Below, piece after piece: positions 27,569 to 37,603 of a stretch of DNA of 64,000 bases (the first letter of the stretch is position 1; each line of letters begins with the position of its first letter). The DNA comes from an uncultured Lachnospiraceae bacterium (GTDB lineage: Bacteria > Bacillota > Clostridia > Lachnospirales > Lachnospiraceae), in the NCBI GenBank assembly GCA_900317555.1, contig ONHF01000013.1, positions 57,140 to 121,139 on the forward strand, in the 5' to 3' direction. The notes under the pieces were generated by a model. That model did no database searches. It saw only the letters and a program-made list of their open reading frames with translations, and was not told the origin of the DNA. The translations under genes and the position numbers were made by a program.

Positions 27569-29462
27569 TATCTGTCATTTATCAGGCGATCCTTCCTGCG
27601 CCCCGCGTTCCCGCGGCCGGCGTAAAGAAGGATCATTTCTTCCCGGCAACAAAGAGCAGAGGGAAGCGATCTGTCACTTCGAAGGGCCCTGCCTTGTACT
27701 GGCAGGCCCGGGGAGCGGCAAGACGTTCGTCCTTACCGAACACATCCACGATCTGCTCACATGTCATCACATCGATCCTTCCTGTATTCTTGTGCTGACC
27801 TTCTCCAGAAAGGCGGCGATGCAGATGCGGGAACGCTTCATCAAGGGCTGCCGTGACCGTTACGGCGGTGTCGTCCCTCCGGTTGTCTTCGGAACATTTC
27901 ACTCGGTTTTCTATCATATTCTGCAGGAGTCGGATGCTTCGTGCCGGCGTCTGATTGACGCGCGCGGCCGCGCGGCGCTTCTTTCCTCGCTATATCCTCA
28001 GTGGCAGCGTCCGGCAGGGCCTGTAGAGGACAAAGAAGAATTCATCCGCCTTCTGGACGCATACATCACACGCAGAAAATGCGCTCTTCCGGAAGGCTTC
28101 GAGGAAGATGAAATTTATGCCGGCGCTTTTTCCGCTTATCAGCAATACCTGAAGGAAAACCATCTGCTGGATTTTGACGACATGATCCTGCTCTGCAGAG
28201 ATCTTCTGAAAAACAACAGGAAAATCCGCAGAATATGGTATGAACGGTTCCGCTTCCTTCTTGTTGATGAATTTCAGGATATCAACAAACTGCAGGAAGA
28301 GACACTTTCGTTTCTAGATACAGAGAACCTCTTTGCGGTCGGCGACGACGACCAGTCGATTTACGGATTCCGCGGTTCATCTCCCGGATTCCTGCAAAAT
28401 TTTGACAAAGACTATCCCGGCGCGCACATCGTAAAACTCCGGATCAATTACCGCAGCAGTGCCGGCATCCTGTTCTTTGCAGAACGTGTCATCCGGGAAA
28501 ACAGAAACCGTCTTGCCAAACAGCAGACTGCCGCGTCGAAAGACAGAACAGCACCGGAAATTAAAAGCTTCTCATCTAAAAGCGGGCAGCTTCACAGCAC
28601 ACTCGAAGAACTGCGGAGCCGCAGCGGCATGGGGAAGGGAACGACTGCGGTTATTTTCCGCACAAATCTGCAGGTAAGGACATTTCTGCGGTTTCTTGAA
28701 AAGGAAGGATTTACGCAGAGCAGCGGCACCGCGCTGCAAAAAGAAGAGCAGTGCCGGCTTTTAGCGGAGATCACTGCTTATCTGCGGCTTGCCGCAGGGG
28801 CGGCAGAAGGGAAACTTTCACGCAGTGACTTCTATATGATCATGAACCGTCCGCCGAGATTTCTGCTGCGGCAGGATTTTCCGGACGAAGTCATGGAAGC
28901 CGGAAATATCGCTGCGTTTGTTTCGCGGCTTTCTTCCGGCAGAAGCGCGTTTACCGAGTTGTATGAAGATCTTCTCCGCCTTTCTTCCATGCAGCCGTTT
29001 TATGCCCTGCAGTATCTGTTTTACAGCATGGACTATGAGTCTTTCGCCGTACAGCGGGGTAAAGACTCGGCAGACGCAATACGAACATTTCTGGGCAGTC
29101 TTCTTGGGATTTCACACAGAACCACTTCCCTGTCCGCGCTCTCCGGACTTCTGCAGGAGATGGCTGGAAAGAATTCCACGGAGAAGGAAGAGAACAGACT
29201 TCCCTCCGATATCCGCGTCATGACAATGCACGCCAGCAAAGGCCTTGAATTTGACTGTGTCATTCTGCCGGATCTCAATGAAGGTATCGTACCGTCCAGA
29301 AAAGCCGTTTCCGCAGAAGAAATCGAGGAAGAACGGCGTCTTTTGTATGTTGCCATGACGCGGGCGAAAAAAGAGCTGAAACTATATTATGTCAGCGGTA
29401 CAAAGGAAAGTCCGCAGCGCCCGTCAAGGTTCCTGCATGTTCTGGGTGTAAAAGATTGGTGA
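27558..29462 (+). CDS. UvrD/PcrA-type ATP-dependent DNA helicase, start uncertain
   Basis: Superfamily 1A 3'-5' helicase. Motifs in order: a Q-like motif NKEQREAI, Walker A AGPGSGKT (residues 49-56 from the listed start), [69 protein letters not shown] and [11 protein letters not shown]. About 634 residues makes it shorter than UvrD (~720), with a trimmed 2B region. No in-frame ATG or GTG exists between the gltX stop and the Q motif. The only candidate near the junction is TTG 27558, inside the gltX 3' end and without a good ribosome site. The frame also passes through a strong inverted repeat. Confidence 0.82.
   Translation: MALNICHLSGDPSCAPRSRGRRKEGSFLPGNKEQREAICHFEGPCLVLAGPGSGKTFVLTEHIHDLLTCHHIDPSCILVLTFSRKAAMQMRERFIKGCRDRYGGVVPPVVFGTFHSVFYHILQESDASCRRLIDARGRAALLSSLYPQWQRPAGPVEDKEEFIRLLDAYITRRKCALPEGFEEDEIYAGAFSAYQQYLKENHLLDFDDMILLCRDLLKNNRKIRRIWYERFRFLLVDEFQDINKLQEETLSFLDTENLFAVGDDDQSIYGFRGSSPGFLQNFDKDYPGAHIVKLRINYRSSAGILFFAERVIRENRNRLAKQQTAASKDRTAPEIKSFSSKSGQLHSTLEELRSRSGMGKGTTAVIFRTNLQVRTFLRFLEKEGFTQSSGTALQKEEQCRLLAEITAYLRLAAGAAEGKLSRSDFYMIMNRPPRFLLRQDFPDEVMEAGNIAAFVSRLSSGRSAFTELYEDLLRLSSMQPFYALQYLFYSMDYESFAVQRGKDSADAIRTFLGSLLGISHRTTSLSALSGLLQEMAGKNSTEKEENRLPSDIRVMTMHASKGLEFDCVILPDLNEGIVPSRKAVSAEEIEEERRLLYVAMTRAKKELKLYYVSGTKESPQRPSRFLHVLGVKDW
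27588..27634 (+). repeat. Long nested hairpin between gltX and the helicase core
   Basis: GATCCTTC (27588-27595) pairs with GAAGGATC (27627-27634). Inside it CGCC-CCGCG (27599-27607) pairs with CGCGG-(CC)-GGCG (27612-27622) around a TTCC loop. ATTTCTT follows. It may be a gltX terminator or an RNA structure controlling the helicase, whose reading frame crosses it. Confidence 0.6.
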
Positions 29463-29549
29463 TTACTGACAGTTTATGATAAAATTACGGTGCATTATGC
29501 ACATTGTAAAACGAGATTCATAAGAAATAACGGGAAAACGGAGACAGCC

Positions 29550-31574
29550 ATGACTACAAACTTAGAGACATTTCCTGCGCATACGGTACTGCCGGGCACA
29601 ACGGTCACAGCAGACAGCGTTATCTTCAGCACGGTTTTCCACGACTGCCGTAACTGCGGACTGCTTCTGTACCATCTGCCGGATCTTGCGGAAGTCAGGG
29701 TTCCGTTTACAGATGAATACCGCTATGGCAGCCTGTATTCCGTGCGGATGAAGGGTCTGGATCCGGCGCACTGGGCGTACAGGTATTACCGCGATGATTA
29801 TTCGTTCGAGGATCCTTACGCGCGGGAACTCATCCTGCTCAAAAAGGACGGCGAAGAGTTCGCGGCATGTCGCCTTTTTCCTTCCGCCGAAGACGAGCTT
29901 CCTTCCTACGGCAACCGGAGAACCGCGCCATGGCCGGATCGTTTGATTTACTGCATGCACGCGCGGGGATTTACCGCGTCAAGATCGTCAAAGGTACCGG
30001 ACAAGGGAACCTTTCGGGGTGTCATTCACAAGATTCCGTATCTGAAGGAGCTTGGAATTACAGCTGTGGAGCTGCTTCCCGTTTATGAACTGCGGCCCGA
30101 GCAGCTGGGTATGATTGTCGGCGAGCCGTCCGATTTTCATACGAATGACAAGTATTCCCTGAGTATTCCCGGCAAAAGTTCGGACGATCAGCTGCGCAGG
30201 AAGACAAATTACTGGAATTTCGGTGAAGGCTGTTATTTTGCGCCCAAACGCGCGTATGCGAAGAGTAAAAGTCCGCAGACCGAATTCAAGGCCATGGTAG
30301 ACGCGTTCCACAGTGAAGGGATCGAAGTTTATCTGCAGCTGTTTTTCCCGGATACAGTGACGATCCAGACACAGCTGGAGACCTGCAGATTTTATGTGAC
30401 ACATTATCAGATTGACGGCTTTCATTTAAAAGGCAGCGACAGCGGTCTGATGACGATCGCGTCCGATCCGATGCTGTCGGATACGTCGGTTTTCTATTAT
30501 TCGTTTCCGTATGAGGAACTTACGCGTGAAAACACCGAAAATCCGGCTGTCGGCAGACCTTCCATCCGACACCTCTGCGAATATACAGGCGGTTTTCAAC
30601 ACCTTGTCCGCTGTTTTGTCAAAAGCGACAACCAGATGCTGCGGGAATTCTGCAAGGCATTTATCGAGGTACCCGAAAAACACGGGAATGTACACTATGC
30701 CGCCAATTACGAAGGCTTCACATTAAACGACACGGTCTGCTACAACTGGAAGCACAACGAGGCAAACGGCGAAGAGAACCGGGACGGAACCGATGAGAAT
30801 GACAGCTGGAACTGTGGCGTTGAAGGGCAGAGCAGCCGGAGGGACGTCCGGTCCCTGCGCCAGCGCCAGCTTCGGAACCTTATGACTCTGACGATACTGT
30901 CGCAGGGCACGCCTTTAATTTACGCCGGCGACGAGCGCTGTAACTCACAGGATGGCAACAATAATCCGTACTGCCAGGACAATGAAACCGGCTGGACCAG
31001 CTGGAAAGAAACTTCCGCGTCCGGAAAACAATATGATTTCACGAAAAAAATCATCGCGTTCAGAAAGGCGCACTCCATTTTCCGGATGCGGCATCCGTTC
31101 CGCATGAGTGATTACAAGGTTTACGGATATCCGGATGTATCGTTCCATGGCGCGGATGCATGGAAACCGGATTTCGGCGGCTACAGTCATACAGTCGGCA
31201 TTCTTTTCAATGAGAAATACGCGGAGGAGAGCCCTGCGGACGCTCTGATTTACCTCGCCGTCAACATGCACTGGCACGCGCAGATGCTGGCGGTTCCGGC
31301 GCCGTGGGACGGTTTTGTCTGGCGCGTGATTGCGGATACCGCGGCAGAGGAAGATGCGTTTTATCAGGATCCGCCGGTTCTTGCGGACCAGCATCATATC
31401 AGCGTGCGCGGCCGTTCCATCTGCATACTGCGCGCGGTGAAGGAATTCGAACCCGCGCCGAAGACGCAGAAACCGCAGAAGAAGGCTCCCGCAGATACAA
31501 AGAAGGCAGGAAATGAAGGAAAAGATCACACTGAAAAAGACAGTGCAGCATCTTCTGACCATCTCGAAGCATAA
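29550..31574 (+). CDS. GH13 isoamylase/glycogen-debranching-like protein, probably catalytically inactive
   Basis: A 674-residue protein clearly related to isoamylase/GlgX: an N-terminal CBM48-like domain (VIFSTVFHDCRNCGLLLYHL), then GTFRGVIHKIPYLKELGITA, NYWNFGEGCYFAPKRAY and the diagnostic NEANGEENRDGTDEN-SWNCG-EG stretch (residues about 404-430). The catalytic motifs are replaced. Where DxVxNH belongs there is YLQLFFPDTVT. Where GFRFD belongs there is DGFHLKG, so the nucleophile position is Lys294. The usual HDGFTL is YEGFTL (Tyr387-Glu388), and no AEPWD acid motif is seen. It may bind alpha-glucan without cutting it. The frame is intact. The start at ATG 29550 follows GGAGAC. Confidence 0.82.
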   Translation: MTTNLETFPAHTVLPGTTVTADSVIFSTVFHDCRNCGLLLYHLPDLAEVRVPFTDEYRYGSLYSVRMKGLDPAHWAYRYYRDDYSFEDPYARELILLKKDGEEFAACRLFPSAEDELPSYGNRRTAPWPDRLIYCMHARGFTASRSSKVPDKGTFRGVIHKIPYLKELGITAVELLPVYELRPEQLGMIVGEPSDFHTNDKYSLSIPGKSSDDQLRRKTNYWNFGEGCYFAPKRAYAKSKSPQTEFKAMVDAFHSEGIEVYLQLFFPDTVTIQTQLETCRFYVTHYQIDGFHLKGSDSGLMTIASDPMLSDTSVFYYSFPYEELTRENTENPAVGRPSIRHLCEYTGGFQHLVRCFVKSDNQMLREFCKAFIEVPEKHGNVHYAANYEGFTLNDTVCYNWKHNEANGEENRDGTDENDSWNCGVEGQSSRRDVRSLRQRQLRNLMTLTILSQGTPLIYAGDERCNSQDGNNNPYCQDNETGWTSWKETSASGKQYDFTKKIIAFRKAHSIFRMRHPFRMSDYKVYGYPDVSFHGADAWKPDFGGYSHTVGILFNEKYAEESPADALIYLAVNMHWHAQMLAVPAPWDGFVWRVIADTAAEEDAFYQDPPVLADQHHISVRGRSICILRAVKEFEPAPKTQKPQKKAPADTKKAGNEGKDHTEKDSAASSDHLEA

Positions 31575-32073
31575 GGCTTATGTGGCAGAAGAATGTTTCC
31601 GGGTAGGGCTGTACCGCCAGGGCCTTGCGCACGATCTGTCCAAATACAGCCCTTCGGAGTTTTTCGTCGGCGCGAGATATTATCAGGGAGACCGGAGTCC
31701 GAACAACGCGGAGCGTGAGGATAAGGGCTATTCGAGCGCCTGGCTTCACCACAAGGGGCGAAACAAGCATCATTACGAATACTGGCTGGATTATTCGACC
31801 GGTGCCGAAGAAGGCAGCCCCTGCGGCATCCTTCCCGCGAAAATGCCCGGAAGGTATGTAATTGAAATGTTCATGGACCGGATTGCCGCGAGTAAAGTGT
31901 ACCGGGGGAAAGCATATACCGACGCGGATCCTCTGGCATATTATATGCGGGGCTGCACATGGAAATTCCTGCACCCGGAAACCAGGGCGCTTCTCGAAAA
32001 GCTCCTGTACATGCTACGGGATGAGGGAGAGGAGAAGACATTTTCATATATTAAAAAACATCTGCACAAATAG
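31513..32073 (+). CDS. DUF5662 family protein
   Basis: A 186-residue protein matching the DUF5662 pattern: LKKTVQHLLTISKHKAYVAEECFRVGLYRQGL followed by AHDLSKYSPSEF (near residue 38) and WLHHKGRNKHHYEYW (near 77). The spaced His/Asp residues suggest a metal-dependent, HD-like site; function is unknown. The listed ATG lies inside the end of the GH13-like gene, giving a 62-base overlap with AGGAA directly upstream. An alternative GTG at 31543 would shorten the overlap but cut into the conserved N-terminus. Confidence 0.8.
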   Translation: MKEKITLKKTVQHLLTISKHKAYVAEECFRVGLYRQGLAHDLSKYSPSEFFVGARYYQGDRSPNNAEREDKGYSSAWLHHKGRNKHHYEYWLDYSTGAEEGSPCGILPAKMPGRYVIEMFMDRIAASKVYRGKAYTDADPLAYYMRGCTWKFLHPETRALLEKLLYMLRDEGEEKTFSYIKKHLHK

Positions 32074-32113
32074 ATCAAAACAGACCGCTATGGCCATCAA
32101 CTGAGGTAATAAC

Positions 32114-33424
32114 ATGTCACATTTTAACACCAGAGAAATCGCGGACAGATTTATCCGCTACGCATCCGTTTATACACAGTCAAAAGAAGGCGTTGCCGAT
32201 AATCCTTCGACGTCCTGTCAGAGAGATCTCGCGAAAATCCTCTACGAAGAGCTTCTCGCGATGGGAGCTTCCGATGTCAGTTATGACGAGGAACATTGCT
32301 ACGTATACGCAAGTGTACCGGGCAATATTCCGGCAGATCCGGATAAAACAGCCCTTCTTCCGGACGCAGCAGCAAAGCGCCGGGAAAATACAGCGCCCAT
32401 CCTTGGTCTTGTTGCTCACATGGACACTTCGGATGCTGTAGACGCGAAGGAGATTCATCCAAGGCTCATTGAAAACTACGACGGCAGACCGGTTATCCTT
32501 TCGGAAAGCCCCACTTATATTCTTGATCCCGCGGATTATCCGGAACTCTCAAAGGAGAAGGGGAATACGCTGATTGTCACGGACGGGACTTCCGTCCTTG
32601 GAGGCGACGACAAGGCCGGTATCACGCAGATCATGGAAGTATTCCGCTTTTATCTGCAGCATCCCGAATACGCGCACGGAACCATCCGCCTGATGTTCAC
32701 GCCGGATGAAGAAGTCGGAAACGGCACAATGCATGTCGACAGGCGTCATTTTGCCGTTGACTACGCGTATACAATCGACGGAAGCGCCGTCGGCGAGCTG
32801 GAATACGAAAATTTCAATGCTGCTTCGGCTTCGATTGATATACAGGGGTTGTCTACACATCCCGGCGATGCCAAAGACAAGATGAAGAACGCGCTGCTGA
32901 TCGGAATGGAACTCAACGCACTGCTTCCGCCGGACGAAATTCCCGCCCGTACCGAAGGGTATGAAGGCTTCTATCATCTGGATGAAATGAGCGGCACGAC
33001 AGACCATGCGCATATGGAATACATCCTGCGTGATCATGACCGCAGTAAATTTGAAGAAAAGAAACAGAAGGTCACAGACGCGGCGCAGCAGCTGAACAAA
33101 GTGTACGGCGAAGGTACGGTTACGCTGAAGATCGAAAACTCTTATTACAACATGGCGGAAAAGATTCTTCCGCACAGACACCTGATCGACAATGCAAAGG
33201 AAGCCATGCAGGAGCTTGGCGTTACGCCGGTAACACAGCCGATCCGCGGCGGCACCGACGGCTGCAAGCTCAGCTTCGAAGGGATACCCTGCCCGAACCT
33301 TGGAACCGGTGCATTCAACTATCACAGCCGTTATGAATACGTCTCGGCGCAGCAGATGGAGACCGGCGCCGAAATACTTTTGAGGATACTGAATAAATAT
33401 GCAGAATTTGAAATTAATCGCTGA
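32114..33424 (+). CDS. pepT: Peptidase T (tripeptide aminopeptidase)
   Basis: Dinuclear zinc aminopeptidase of the M20B family that removes N-terminal residues from tripeptides in the cytosol. The 436-residue sequence has GLVAHMDTSDA near residue 98, TSVLGGDDKAG near 160, FTPDEEVGNG near 195, the STHPGDAKDKM dimerisation-domain motif and PIRGGTDGCKLSFEG, with the last metal histidine in NYHSRYEYVS. A roughly 15-residue insert (LLPDAAAKRRENTAP) precedes the first metal motif. Its end overlaps miaB by 26 bases. Confidence 0.94.
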   Translation: MSHFNTREIADRFIRYASVYTQSKEGVADNPSTSCQRDLAKILYEELLAMGASDVSYDEEHCYVYASVPGNIPADPDKTALLPDAAAKRRENTAPILGLVAHMDTSDAVDAKEIHPRLIENYDGRPVILSESPTYILDPADYPELSKEKGNTLIVTDGTSVLGGDDKAGITQIMEVFRFYLQHPEYAHGTIRLMFTPDEEVGNGTMHVDRRHFAVDYAYTIDGSAVGELEYENFNAASASIDIQGLSTHPGDAKDKMKNALLIGMELNALLPPDEIPARTEGYEGFYHLDEMSGTTDHAHMEYILRDHDRSKFEEKKQKVTDAAQQLNKVYGEGTVTLKIENSYYNMAEKILPHRHLIDNAKEAMQELGVTPVTQPIRGGTDGCKLSFEGIPCPNLGTGAFNYHSRYEYVSAQQMETGAEILLRILNKYAEFEINR

Positions 33425-34865
33425 CGAAAAGGAGCTGGCGCGACAGAAGGAATTTCTTCAAAGAGACAGGGAGTATACACAGGAACTGGAAGCGCAGCTC
33501 GGCCGCACACCGACATACCATGTCACCAATTTCGGCTGCCAGATGAACGCGAGGGACGCAGAGAAACTCTCCGGTGTGCTTTCGGAAGCCGGTTTTACGG
33601 AGGCTCCGGACGAGAGCGCGGATTTCGTAATCTTTAACACATGCACAGTGCGCGATAATGCCGACCAGCATTTTTACGGAAGACTCGGCCGCGCCAGCCA
33701 CTACAAGAAGTCCAATCCCGCGATGAAAATTGCGGTCTGCGGCTGCATGATGCAGGAAAAGTGCAATGTGGACAAACTCCGCAGGAGCTATCCATATGTG
33801 GACCTGATTTTCGGTACGCATAACCTGTTCCGCTTCCCGGAATATCTTTGCAGGGTCTTTGAAAATTCGCAGAAATACGGAGCTTCCGCTTCGGCCAGAC
33901 GTGTTGTGGATGTATGGGAATCCACGGACCTGATCGTGGAGGATCTGCCGGTAGAACGCAGATACCGCTACAAGTCCGGCATCAATATTATGTTCGGCTG
34001 CAACAATTTCTGCAGCTACTGCATTGTTCCGTATGTAAGAGGAAGAGAACGCAGCCGTGAGCCGAAGGAAATCATACGCGAGATTGAAAAGCTCGCGCAG
34101 GACGGTGTCGTGGAAGTCATGCTGCTCGGGCAGAACGTAAATTCCTACGGAAAGGATCTGGAACAGCCGGTGACGTTCGCGGATCTTCTTCAGGAGGTTG
34201 CGGAAATTGACGGAATCAAGCGCGTCCGTTTTATGACGCCGCACCCGAAGGATATCCGCGAGGATCTTCTGGAAGTCATCGCACAGCATCCGAACATTGC
34301 AAGACATGTGCATTTCCCGCTGCAGTCCGGTTCTGACCGTATTTTAAAGAAGATGAACCGCCGGTATACAAAAGAGCAGTATATCGAGCGCGCGCTGAAA
34401 ATCCGCGAGATGATTCCGGATGTGGCTATTACGACGGACATCATCGCGGGCTTCCCCGGCGAAGGCCCCGAAGATGTAGATGAGACAATTGACGTTATCA
34501 AAAGAGTACGCTTTGACAACGCCTATACATTCATCTACTCGAAGCGCACGGGAACGCCGGCCGCTTCCATGCCGCAGGTTCCGGAAGAAGTGGTGAAGGA
34601 AGGGTTCGACCGGATTCTTTCCGCTGTGCAGGAATCTGCAAGAAACAGCACGGGCGCGCTGCAGGGACGCGTCATGACAGCGCTTGCCGAAGAGAAAAAC
34701 CAGCAGATGGACGGCTATATTACAGGCCGGCTTTCCAACAATACAATCGTGCATTTTCCGGGAGACGAATCGATGATCGGAAAATTTTACGACGTATCAC
34801 TGGATGACAATAAGGGCTTTTATTATTTCGGAAAAGCTCTCCGGGAAAATGAACGCGGCTATTAA
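33399..34865 (+). CDS. miaB: tRNA-2-methylthio-N6-dimethylallyladenosine synthase
   Basis: Radical-SAM methylthiotransferase that adds CH3-S to i6A37 of UNN-reading tRNAs. The 488-residue protein has the N-terminal cluster cysteines (FGCQMNARDAEK, NTCTVRDNA, VCGCMMQE). The radical-SAM triad is C-NNF-C-SY-C at 201, 205 and 208, followed by VPYVRGRERSR. A C-terminal TRAM domain starts near residue 410 (LAEEKNQQMDGYITGRL). An extra roughly 40-residue N-terminal segment is typical for Firmicutes. It acts after MiaA, encoded at 39639 in the same gene run. Confidence 0.96.
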   Translation: MQNLKLIADEKELARQKEFLQRDREYTQELEAQLGRTPTYHVTNFGCQMNARDAEKLSGVLSEAGFTEAPDESADFVIFNTCTVRDNADQHFYGRLGRASHYKKSNPAMKIAVCGCMMQEKCNVDKLRRSYPYVDLIFGTHNLFRFPEYLCRVFENSQKYGASASARRVVDVWESTDLIVEDLPVERRYRYKSGINIMFGCNNFCSYCIVPYVRGRERSREPKEIIREIEKLAQDGVVEVMLLGQNVNSYGKDLEQPVTFADLLQEVAEIDGIKRVRFMTPHPKDIREDLLEVIAQHPNIARHVHFPLQSGSDRILKKMNRRYTKEQYIERALKIREMIPDVAITTDIIAGFPGEGPEDVDETIDVIKRVRFDNAYTFIYSKRTGTPAASMPQVPEEVVKEGFDRILSAVQESARNSTGALQGRVMTALAEEKNQQMDGYITGRLSNNTIVHFPGDESMIGKFYDVSLDDNKGFYYFGKALRENERGY

Positions 34866-34885
34866 CAGCAGCAGAGGAATCCGTT

Positions 34886-37558
34886 TTGTCCACACCCAAT
34901 ATAAATGAAGTTTCACCTATGATGCAGGAATACCTGCGGACGAAGGAGCAGTACAAAGACTGTCTTTTGTTTTACCGCCTCGGCGATTTCTATGAAATGT
35001 TCTTTGACGACGCGAAGACAGCGGCCAGAGAACTTGAGCTCACGCTGACCGGCAAATCCTGCGGTCTCAAAGAGCGCGCGCCTATGTGCGGCATACCGTA
35101 TCACGCGGTTGATATCTATATCGCGAAGCTTGTTGAAAAGGGGTATAAGGTCGCGGTCTGCGAGCAGATGGAAGATCCGAAGCTTGCGAAGGGTCTTGTA
35201 AAGCGCGCGGTCATCCGCATTGTCACGCCCGGCACCAATACGAGTCCGGAGACGCTGGACGAACACCGCAACAACTATCTGCTCAGCGTCTTCTATGATA
35301 CGAATCTTTGCGGCATCGCGGCTGCCGACGTCTCAACCGGAGATTTCTACACGACTGAGGTCTGCGGAAACCGGAAGATTCTTGATGAAATCATGAAATA
35401 TGCGCCGGCGGAGATCATCTGCAACGATGCTTTTCTGCTTTCCGGCATTGACATCGACGACCTGAAGGGACGGCAGGGGATTGCTGTCAACTCACTGGAT
35501 GCACATTATTTCGGGCAGCGGGAATGTACGGAAACCCTGCTTTCGCATTTCAGGGTTTCCAGCATGATCGCTCTTGGCATCGAAGATCTGCGCTACGCGC
35601 AGACAGCTTCCGGGGCTCTTCTGCAGTATCTTTATGCGACACAGCTCAATGACCTCGCCAATATTACACGGCTTGAAGCTTACGCGTCCGGCAAATACAT
35701 GCTTTTAGACAGCGCGACCCGCAGAAATCTGGAGCTCACGGAAACCATGCGGGAGAAGAAGGTTCGCGGTTCGCTCCTGTGGGTTCTTGATAAAACCAAA
35801 ACAGCGATGGGCGCGAGACTCCTGCACCAGTTCCTCGAGCAGCCGCTGATCGACAGGGAGATGATTGAGAAGCGGCAGGATGCAGTCGCTGCCTTATCTG
35901 AAAATCCTGTAGACCGCGATGAAATAAGAGAATATCTTCAGCCGGTCTATGATCTCGAACGCCTCTTAACCAAAATCAGCTATGGCAGCGCCAATCCCAA
36001 GGATGTTCTGGCCTTTCGGGAATCCCTGAAAATGCTGGGACCGATCCGGCAGGTTCTGTCATCTTTCAGGGAAAGCGAACTGACAGCGGTCAGCAGCGCG
36101 CTGGGAGATTATACGGATCTGATCCGGCTGCTCGACGCAGCAATCGTCGATGACCCGCCTCTTGCAATGAAAGACGGCGGTATCATCAAAACCGGATACA
36201 ACAAAGATATCGATCACTTCCGTGAAGCTAAAACGCAGGGAAAACAATGGCTTGCTTCTCTTGAAGAGGAAGCCAGAGAGCAGACCGGTATCAAAACACT
36301 GCGCGTAAAATACAACAACGTTTTCGGCTACTTTCTCGAGGTGACAAACGCCTTCAAGGATCAGGTGCCCGCGGACTGGGACAGAAAGCAGACACTGGTC
36401 GGAGCAGAGCGCTACACAACAAAGAGGCTCAAAGAGCTCGAGGACACAATTCTGAACGCACAGGATAAGCTCGGTGATCTGGAATATGAAGAGTTCTGCA
36501 AATGCAGAGACCGGATCGCGGAACGGGTTGCGCAGCTGCAGAAATCCGCGAAGGCGGTCGCTCTTCTTGATGTCTACTGCTCGCTTTCGGTTACAGCCGA
36601 GCGGAACGGGTATGTGCGGCCCAAGCTCAATGACAAAGGCATCATCAAAATCACAGACGGCAGACATCCGGTCGTGGAGCAGATGATGCAGGGCGATTTT
36701 GTCCGGAACGATACGCTTCTCGACAATAAAAAGAACTGCATCGCGATTATTACGGGTCCGAATATGGCCGGCAAATCAACGTATATGCGGCAGGTCGCGC
36801 TGATTGTTCTTCTGAATCAGATCGGCAGCTTTGTTCCCGCAAAAGCGGCGGACCTTTGCGTTGTGGACAGGATTTTCACCAGGGTCGGCGCTTCGGACGA
36901 TCTGGGCAGCGGTCAGTCGACGTTCATGGTCGAAATGAATGAAGTGGCGAACATTCTTCGGAACGCGACACCCAGATCTCTTCTGATTCTGGATGAGATC
37001 GGACGCGGAACTTCCACATTTGACGGACTGTCCATCGCCTGGGCCGTCGTTGAATATATCAGCAACAAGAAATATCTTGGTGCCAAGACCCTGTTCGCGA
37101 CCCATTACCATGAGCTGACCGAGCTCGAAGGCAAAATCGACAATGTCAGCAACTACTGCGTCGCTGTAAGAGAAAAGGGCGATGACATTATTTTCCTTCG
37201 AAAGATCGTAAAGGGAGGTGCGGACCGCAGCTATGGCATTCAGGTCGCGCGCCTTGCCGGCATTCCGGACCTTGTGATTGACAGGGCAAAGGAAATTGCC
37301 TCACAGCTTTCGGACAACGATATCACAGAGAAGATTCACAGCATCGAGGTCCGTACGGACAGTGCGGGCGGCGCACCGCAGAAAGTGCAGCATTATGACG
37401 ACGTGGATCTCGGCCAGATGTCTTTGTTTGAGACAGTGACGGACGGCGATGTTTTGAAGCAGCTGAAGGAAATCGACATTACAAATATGACACCGATGGA
37501 CGCGCTGAACACGCTCTACAGACTGCAGTCGGAGCTGAACAACAGGTGGAGCTCGTAA
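34886..37558 (+). CDS. mutS: DNA mismatch repair protein MutS
   Basis: Mismatch sensor of methyl-independent mismatch repair. The 890-residue protein has the mismatch-contact segment RLGDFYEMFFDDA (the Phe-x-Glu equivalent), connector and lever domains, Walker A TGPNMAGKST (623-632), Walker B/signature LLILDEIGRGTSTFDG and FATHYHELTELE. The C-terminal tail ends MDALNTLYRLQSEL. Translation is assigned to TTG 34886, with AGAGGAAT upstream. The first ATGs (34919, 34922) lack a ribosome site and would remove part of the conserved N-terminus. mutL follows. Confidence 0.97.
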   Translation: MSTPNINEVSPMMQEYLRTKEQYKDCLLFYRLGDFYEMFFDDAKTAARELELTLTGKSCGLKERAPMCGIPYHAVDIYIAKLVEKGYKVAVCEQMEDPKLAKGLVKRAVIRIVTPGTNTSPETLDEHRNNYLLSVFYDTNLCGIAAADVSTGDFYTTEVCGNRKILDEIMKYAPAEIICNDAFLLSGIDIDDLKGRQGIAVNSLDAHYFGQRECTETLLSHFRVSSMIALGIEDLRYAQTASGALLQYLYATQLNDLANITRLEAYASGKYMLLDSATRRNLELTETMREKKVRGSLLWVLDKTKTAMGARLLHQFLEQPLIDREMIEKRQDAVAALSENPVDRDEIREYLQPVYDLERLLTKISYGSANPKDVLAFRESLKMLGPIRQVLSSFRESELTAVSSALGDYTDLIRLLDAAIVDDPPLAMKDGGIIKTGYNKDIDHFREAKTQGKQWLASLEEEAREQTGIKTLRVKYNNVFGYFLEVTNAFKDQVPADWDRKQTLVGAERYTTKRLKELEDTILNAQDKLGDLEYEEFCKCRDRIAERVAQLQKSAKAVALLDVYCSLSVTAERNGYVRPKLNDKGIIKITDGRHPVVEQMMQGDFVRNDTLLDNKKNCIAIITGPNMAGKSTYMRQVALIVLLNQIGSFVPAKAADLCVVDRIFTRVGASDDLGSGQSTFMVEMNEVANILRNATPRSLLILDEIGRGTSTFDGLSIAWAVVEYISNKKYLGAKTLFATHYHELTELEGKIDNVSNYCVAVREKGDDIIFLRKIVKGGADRSYGIQVARLAGIPDLVIDRAKEIASQLSDNDITEKIHSIEVRTDSAGGAPQKVQHYDDVDLGQMSLFETVTDGDVLKQLKEIDITNMTPMDALNTLYRLQSELNNRWSS

Positions 37559-37570
37559 GGCGTACACATA

Positions 37571-37588
37571 TGCCGGATACTTCCGGCA
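37571..37588 (+). repeat. Short hairpin between mutS and mutL
   Basis: TGCCGGA / TCCGGCA, a 7-bp stem around TACT, followed by GTTT and then the mutL ribosome site AAAGGAG. Too little T run for a firm terminator; may modulate mutS-mutL coupling. Confidence 0.35.
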
Positions 37589-37603
37589 GTTTAAAGGAGC
37601 AGG

